Assembly (NCBI GenBank): GCA_034437075.1
Contig: DAOTVD010000127.1
Coordinates: forward strand, 1 to 8,893
Direction: 5' to 3'
DNA length: 8,893 nucleotides
From: DAOTVD01 sp034437075
GTDB lineage: Bacteria > Chloroflexota > Anaerolineae > Aggregatilineales > J027
The notes below the pieces were generated by a model that saw only the letters and a program-made list of their open reading frames with translations, was not told the DNA's origin and did not search any database. The first letter of the stretch is position 1. The number at the start of each line of letters is the position of its first letter. The position numbers were made by a program, and so were the translations under genes. This document shows, piece by piece, positions 5,571 to 8,893 of this stretch.

Positions 5571-7456
5571 GCGAGCCCGCCGAGGTCTTTTCCCCCGCCG
5601 CGCTGGATGACATCGCGCGGCGCCTGGCGACCAATAAGCGCGTCCGGCGGGCGCTGCCGGATGAGGGGCGCGTGCATATCGACCGCCAATTGCCATTTTT
5701 ATGTGTGTATCGCCAACCCGCCAGCCGCCCCGACCCCGGCACGCGCGATTTGGTGCTGGGCCAAGCGGCCTATCTGGTGGGCTCTGGCGCGCGCACCTCG
5801 CAAGAGGGACTATCCGCGCTGACCACGCGCATCGTGCAAACCTTGGCGGAGCTTTTCGGCGCGTTTTTGCTCGTGGAAATCTGGACAGCCGAGGCAGCAC
5901 ATTTTAGCACCTTGGACGACCCCGCCGCGCCCGCTTTTCGGCTGGTGCAGCCCCGCCAAAGTGGGCTAGAAAGCACCGTCCAAACCCTAGCGGCGCGCCT
6001 GGCGCGCGTGCAAATCGACGGCCACCGCGCGCAAGTGGATTTGGCCGTGCGGCGCTACCCGACCCCGCCGGGCTATAGCCACCTGGTGCCGCTGGACGTG
6101 CATCCGCAGTGCTACCGCCTGGGGATTATCGTCCGGCCCATGTACCAAGACCCCGACACGGGCGAGGTGTTGCCCATCGTGCAGCGTGCGATTGTCAGCC
6201 AGACCACGCGCGCCCTGCAAAAAGGGCTCTACCAGTTCGTGCGCGCCCAAACGCCCCTGCGTCCGCCACATTATCAAGCCTTGGGGCGGCGCGCGCTGGT
6301 GAAAGCCGTTTGGGGAGCAGACCGCGAATTAGCAGACATTGATAATGCGTTCGATCTGCTGCTGAGTGTCTCGCCGACCAATAATGCCGAAGCTTGGGAG
6401 ACGTTCAAGGCGGGGCGCTATGCCCGCCCGCCCGTGCTGCGCTATCGCCCGCTGAATGTTGACCCAGACGCCCTGAAACGCCGCTTGTGGAACCTGCACC
6501 TAGAACGCATCGAAGACCCCACGCTAGAAGGGCTGTTCCAGGAAAAACGGTTAGAACTCGATGCGCAAATCAGCCTGCTTTTGGAGCGCAACACGCCCGC
6601 TTTTTTGCATAACAGTATGCGCCTGTATGGGCGTGTGTCGCCGGAGGTGGCCGCCGAAGCCGAGGACATTTTGCGCCACTATCCACCGCTGCGCAATGCG
6701 CCGGGGACGACCCTGAACGCGCGCGCCTTCGCCCAGCGCGCCCGCGCCGAGCTCGACCATTTTGCCGCGCAGATGCCCGAAGTCCTGCCGCGTGTGCAGG
6801 TGCGGCGCGATGTGGGCAGTTTGATGGTCTCGCAGGGGCAGGTTTTTATTAACGCAGACTTGCGCATCCCGGCGGATCGGCTAGAAGCGCTCATTCAACA
6901 TGAAGTTGGCACACATGTCCTGACGTACTACAATGGGATGGCCCAGCCCTTCGAGCAAATGCGCAGCGGTCTGGCGGGGTATTCGGCGCTGCAAGAGGGC
7001 TTGGCCGTCTTTGCGGAATACCTGGTGGGCGGGTTGACGCGCGAGCGCTTGCGCCTGTTGGCTGGGCGCGTGCTCGCCGCGCAGTCCGTCGAGACTGGCG
7101 CGGACTTCGTGCAAACGTTTCGCCTGTTGCACGAGGCGCACGGCTTTGGCAAAAAGACGGCCTTTCGCACAGCAGTGCGCGTGCATCGTGGGGGCGGTTT
7201 TAACAAGGACATGATCTACTTGCGCGGCCTGCGCGAATTACTGGGCTACCTGGCCAACGGGGGCGACCTAGAAGCGCTATATGTCGGCAAAATCGCCACC
7301 CGGCATATCGCCATCATCCGCGAACTATGGCACCGCAAAGTTTTGAAACCCGTGCAACTTAAGCCCAGCTATATCCAAACGCCGGTTGCCCAAGTGCATC
7401 TCCAACGCGCTCAGGCGGGCCTCTCGGTACGTGATTTAATCAAAGAAAAGTTTTGA
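5567..7456 (+). CDS. DUF1704 (QEGLA-motif) zinc metallopeptidase-like protein, long form
   Basis: This 629-residue protein belongs to the DUF1704/TIGR02421 family, often named 'flavohemoglobin expression-modulating QEGLA motif protein', a name that says little about function. The zincin site is intact: QHEVGTH (H445, E446, H450; HExxxH) and LQEGLAVFAEYL, where E477 is the expected third zinc ligand. The family signature GGGFNKDMIYLRGL (542-555) follows. Eukaryotic members of this fold (MATCAP) are tubulin carboxypeptidases, so carboxypeptidase-like trimming is a reasonable inference here. About 270 extra N-terminal residues include VHIDRQLPFLCVYRQP (36-51), typical of the long form. The only start giving a natural operon junction is TTG at 5567, which overlaps the preceding stop as TTGA. 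The frame is open back to 5474, but that part overlaps the previous gene and is unlikely to be translated. No signal peptide or membrane segment, so cytoplasmic. Confidence 0.85.
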   Translation: MSEPAEVFSPAALDDIARRLATNKRVRRALPDEGRVHIDRQLPFLCVYRQPASRPDPGTRDLVLGQAAYLVGSGARTSQEGLSALTTRIVQTLAELFGAFLLVEIWTAEAAHFSTLDDPAAPAFRLVQPRQSGLESTVQTLAARLARVQIDGHRAQVDLAVRRYPTPPGYSHLVPLDVHPQCYRLGIIVRPMYQDPDTGEVLPIVQRAIVSQTTRALQKGLYQFVRAQTPLRPPHYQALGRRALVKAVWGADRELADIDNAFDLLLSVSPTNNAEAWETFKAGRYARPPVLRYRPLNVDPDALKRRLWNLHLERIEDPTLEGLFQEKRLELDAQISLLLERNTPAFLHNSMRLYGRVSPEVAAEAEDILRHYPPLRNAPGTTLNARAFAQRARAELDHFAAQMPEVLPRVQVRRDVGSLMVSQGQVFINADLRIPADRLEALIQHEVGTHVLTYYNGMAQPFEQMRSGLAGYSALQEGLAVFAEYLVGGLTRERLRLLAGRVLAAQSVETGADFVQTFRLLHEAHGFGKKTAFRTAVRVHRGGGFNKDMIYLRGLRELLGYLANGGDLEALYVGKIATRHIAIIRELWHRKVLKPVQLKPSYIQTPVAQVHLQRAQAGLSVRDLIKEKF

Positions 7457-7457
7457 T

Positions 7458-7464
7458 AAAAGGA
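7458..7464 (+). promoter_or_regulatory. Shine-Dalgarno deciding the start of the ATP-grasp gene
   Basis: AAAAGGA lies 9 nt before the ATG at 7474 and just after the stop of the upstream gene. It favours ATG 7474 over the in-frame TTG at 7453, which would overlap that stop (TTGA) and has no ribosome binding site of its own. Confidence 0.6.
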
Positions 7465-7473
7465 TTAACCCAC

Positions 7474-8514
7474 ATGCGGATTGGATTTGTCGTCAACAAC
7501 ATCAACACCGAGCAGGTCGGCTACACCACCACACGCTTGGCCATGACCGCCATCAGCCAGGGCCATGAAGCCTGGACAATGGGCGTCGGTGACCTGGCCC
7601 TGGACCCCGATGATAAGGTCTATGGCCGCGCGCGCACCGTGACCAAAAAACTAAAGGATGGCGCGGCGTATCTGCGCCAATTGCAAGGCGCGAATGCCGA
7701 ACAAGCGCGCATTTGCCTGGATGACCTCGATATTCTGATGCTGCGCAATGACCCATCTGATGATGCTGGGCGGCCCTGGGCCCAAAACGCGGGCATCGTC
7801 TTCGGGCGGATGGCCATGCGCGGCGGCGTGGTGGTGCTGAACGACCCCAACGGGCTGGCCCAAGCCAATAACAAAATGTATTTTCAGGGCTTCCCAGAGA
7901 TCGTACGCCCGCGCACGCTTATTACCCGCGACCGGGCCGAGATTCGGGCTTTTGCGCGTGAGGAAGGCGGGCGGATTATCCTGAAACCGCTCCAGGGCTC
8001 GGGCGGCAGTGGGGTCTTTCTCATCGACAAAGACAATCTATCCAATCTGAATCAGATTGTGGAATCGCTGAGCAAAGATGGCTACGTTATCGCGCAGGAG
8101 TATCTGCCCGCCGCCAGCGAAGGCGATACGCGCATGTTTTTGATGAACGGCTCGCCGCTGCGCTACAAAGGCAAATATGCGGCCTTTCGGCGCGTGCGTT
8201 CGGGGGATGACATCCGCAGCAATGTTCACGCGGGCGGCACGATCGATCAGGCCATCGTGACGGATGAAATGCTGCGCATTGCCGACATCGTGCGGCCCAA
8301 GCTGGTGGAAGATGGCATGTTTTTGGTCGGGCTAGACATCGTGGGCGATAAGCTGATGGAGATCAATGTCTTTAGCCCCGGTGGGTTGGGCAGCGCGCAA
8401 CGCTTCGAGAAGGTGAATTTTTCGATCCCGGTGCTCGAAGCGTTGCAGCGCAAAGTCGCGTATATGGGGTTCTACCAGCGCCAGTTCAGCAATAACGAGA
8501 TGTCGAGCTTATAG
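7474..8514 (+). CDS. Glutathione synthetase (GshB)-like ATP-grasp ligase
   Basis: ATP-grasp ligases activate a carboxylate as an acyl phosphate and join it to an amine. This 346-residue protein has the GshB-type plan: an N-terminal Rossmann-like domain (MRIGFVVNNI, LDILMLRNDP), RIILKPLQGSGGSGVF (K171 and glycine loop 175-180), AQEYLPAASEGDTRMF (E209, D218, R220), RSNVHAGGT (N250, H252) and VGLDIVGDKLMEINVFSPGG (D288, E296, N298; Mg and ATP ligands). All catalytic residues I would expect are there. True GshB usually ends the last motif as INVTSPTG and partners with GshA. Here it reads INVFSPGG and no gshA is present; the neighbours are two amide hydrolases instead. I infer an amino-acid or peptide ligase with a different substrate, not a confirmed glutathione synthetase. 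The start is ATG 7474, 17 nt after the DUF1704 gene. It is the last gene of the run; no clear terminator follows. Confidence 0.88.
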   Translation: MRIGFVVNNINTEQVGYTTTRLAMTAISQGHEAWTMGVGDLALDPDDKVYGRARTVTKKLKDGAAYLRQLQGANAEQARICLDDLDILMLRNDPSDDAGRPWAQNAGIVFGRMAMRGGVVVLNDPNGLAQANNKMYFQGFPEIVRPRTLITRDRAEIRAFAREEGGRIILKPLQGSGGSGVFLIDKDNLSNLNQIVESLSKDGYVIAQEYLPAASEGDTRMFLMNGSPLRYKGKYAAFRRVRSGDDIRSNVHAGGTIDQAIVTDEMLRIADIVRPKLVEDGMFLVGLDIVGDKLMEINVFSPGGLGSAQRFEKVNFSIPVLEALQRKVAYMGFYQRQFSNNEMSSL

Positions 8515-8517
8515 CGT

Positions 8518-8597
8518 TTATTCCTCAGCGGGGCCAACGTAAATCGCGAGCAGATCACGCAGGCTTTGTTCGCTGAAGGCCCCCCGAATCACCTCTA
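8518..8597 (-). pseudogene. Probable C-terminal remnant of an unidentified gene, cut by the right repeat element
   Basis: On the minus strand, the 25 codons before the TAA at 8518-8520 read like a real protein end (VIRGAF..., then SLRDLLAIYVGPAEE-stop), a plausible amphipathic helix with an acidic tail. Going upstream, the frame enters the repeat at 8597 and meets stops inside it (TAG at 8656-8658), so no intact gene remains. There is no start codon with a ribosome site. I do not recognise the protein. The simplest reading is a gene truncated by insertion of the element at TA; chance is possible for so short a frame. Confidence 0.35.
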
Positions 8598-8776
8598 AGG
8601 CTTTTCCAGAAAAATAATTACCCCTCCCCAGCCCCTCCCCGAATTCAGGGAGTGGCTATTATGCGCACGAGTAAGTTCTCCCCCCGAATTCGGGGGGAGC
8701 TAGAGGGGGGTAAAATCAAGCCGGTATCCTTTTCGACAAAAGCAAGCGGCATAGTTAAATACTTGGAAAAGCCTTA
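8596..8776 (+). mobile_element. MITE-like element, right copy, with perfect 13-bp terminal inverted repeats ending in TA
   Basis: The element begins TAAGGCTTTTCCA (8596-8608) and ends TGGAAAAGCCTTA (8764-8776), exact reverse complements. If the outer TA on each side is a target duplication, the body is 8598-8774 (177 bp), as for elements moved by IS630/Tc1-mariner-type transposases. Inside are a perfect 22-bp palindrome (8678-8699, centred on GAATTC) and a tandem 11-nt duplication of CCCCTCCCCAG (8621-8640) absent from the left copy. It has no room for a transposase, so it is non-autonomous. Its reverse complement matches the left copy at about 212-360. Confidence 0.7.
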
Positions 8777-8779
8777 ATC

Positions 8780-8829
8780 CCCCTCTCCCAGGGCTGAAAG
8801 CCCGTTTGGGAGAGGGGTTGGGGTGAGGG
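8780..8829. repeat. Hairpin and G-rich dispersed-repeat-like sequence
   Basis: CCCCTCTCCCA (8780-8790) pairs with TGGGAGAGGGG (8807-8817), and an inner stem GGGCT (8791-8795) pairs with AGCCC (8799-8803). The right arm runs into GGGG-TT-GGGG-TGA-GGG, so 8808-8829 has four G-runs with 2-3 nt loops, a standard G-quadruplex pattern on the + strand. It starts three bases after the right MITE-like element. Similar CCCTCTCCC/GGTTGGGGTGAGGG repeats are common between genes in many bacteria. Confidence 0.55.
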
Positions 8830-8893
8830 CTGAGTAGTTACCTTCCTGCTCTGTTGCTGGCCCCGTATCGCACCTTATCTAAAGATTAACGAT
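8830..8893. other. Unassigned sequence at the window edge
   Basis: No gene, RNA or structured element can be supported in the last 64 bases. Confidence 0.4.

Noticed and set aside
5192..5689. 165-codon minus-strand open frame across the FGase/DUF1704 junction
   Set aside because: It is antisense to two genes with intact active-site motifs and has no family resemblance or ribosome site.
7453..7473. TTG at 7453 as the ATP-grasp start
   Set aside because: The added seven residues are not needed for the fold, which begins MRIGFVVNN at ATG 7474 behind AAAAGGA.
181..8776. Composite transposon carrying all seven genes
   Set aside because: The flanking elements are too small to encode a transposase, the left ends are degenerate, and the cargo includes essential argS.

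Overview
This window looks like a chromosomal segment from a moderately GC-rich bacterium. My best guess is a Chloroflexota/Anaerolineae-type genome. The guess rests on overall gene style, recurrent TACAAT -10-like hexamers and the GC-rich hairpin repeats; there is no rRNA or other marker to prove it. It holds seven genes that look intact, set between two gene-free margins full of repeats.

Left margin (1-488): an inverted pair of GC-rich palindromes (22-93, REPIN-like), a perfect 28-bp palindrome (139-166) inside 9-bp outer arms, then a roughly 180-bp MITE-like element (about 181-363). The first promoter follows.

Genes: (i) a small exported protein with a PsbP/Mog1-like motif (489-1112, +). 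(ii) An alkaline-phosphatase-superfamily metalloenzyme related to phosphoglycerate mutase/phosphopentomutase (1109-2029, -), convergent with (i) and sharing the TTAA that contains both stop codons. (iii) A divergent FHA-domain protein (2160-2960, +), with a near-perfect 18-bp palindrome in the shared promoter region. (iv) A tight four-gene + strand run: argS (3061-4779), an N-formylglutamate-amidohydrolase-family enzyme (4785-5570), a DUF1704/QEGLA zinc metallopeptidase-like protein (5567-7456) and a GshB-like ATP-grasp ligase (7474-8514). Gaps in this run are 5 nt, a 4-nt TTGA overlap and 17 nt, so the four are probably co-transcribed from a TACAAT promoter at 2996-3001.

The last three genes are the most interesting biology here. 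An ATP-dependent amide/peptide-bond-forming ligase is encoded with two distinct metal-dependent amide hydrolase families, which suggests a pathway that builds and trims a small peptide-like metabolite or a peptide tag. The substrate cannot be read from the sequence.

Right margin (8515-8893): a probable C-terminal remnant of a minus-strand gene, cut by a second copy of the MITE-like element (8596-8776). This copy is inverted relative to the left one and has perfect 13-bp terminal inverted repeats ending in TA. Directly next to it lies a different hairpin/G-rich repeat (8780-8829). The whole gene block is therefore bracketed by inverted copies of one small repeat.
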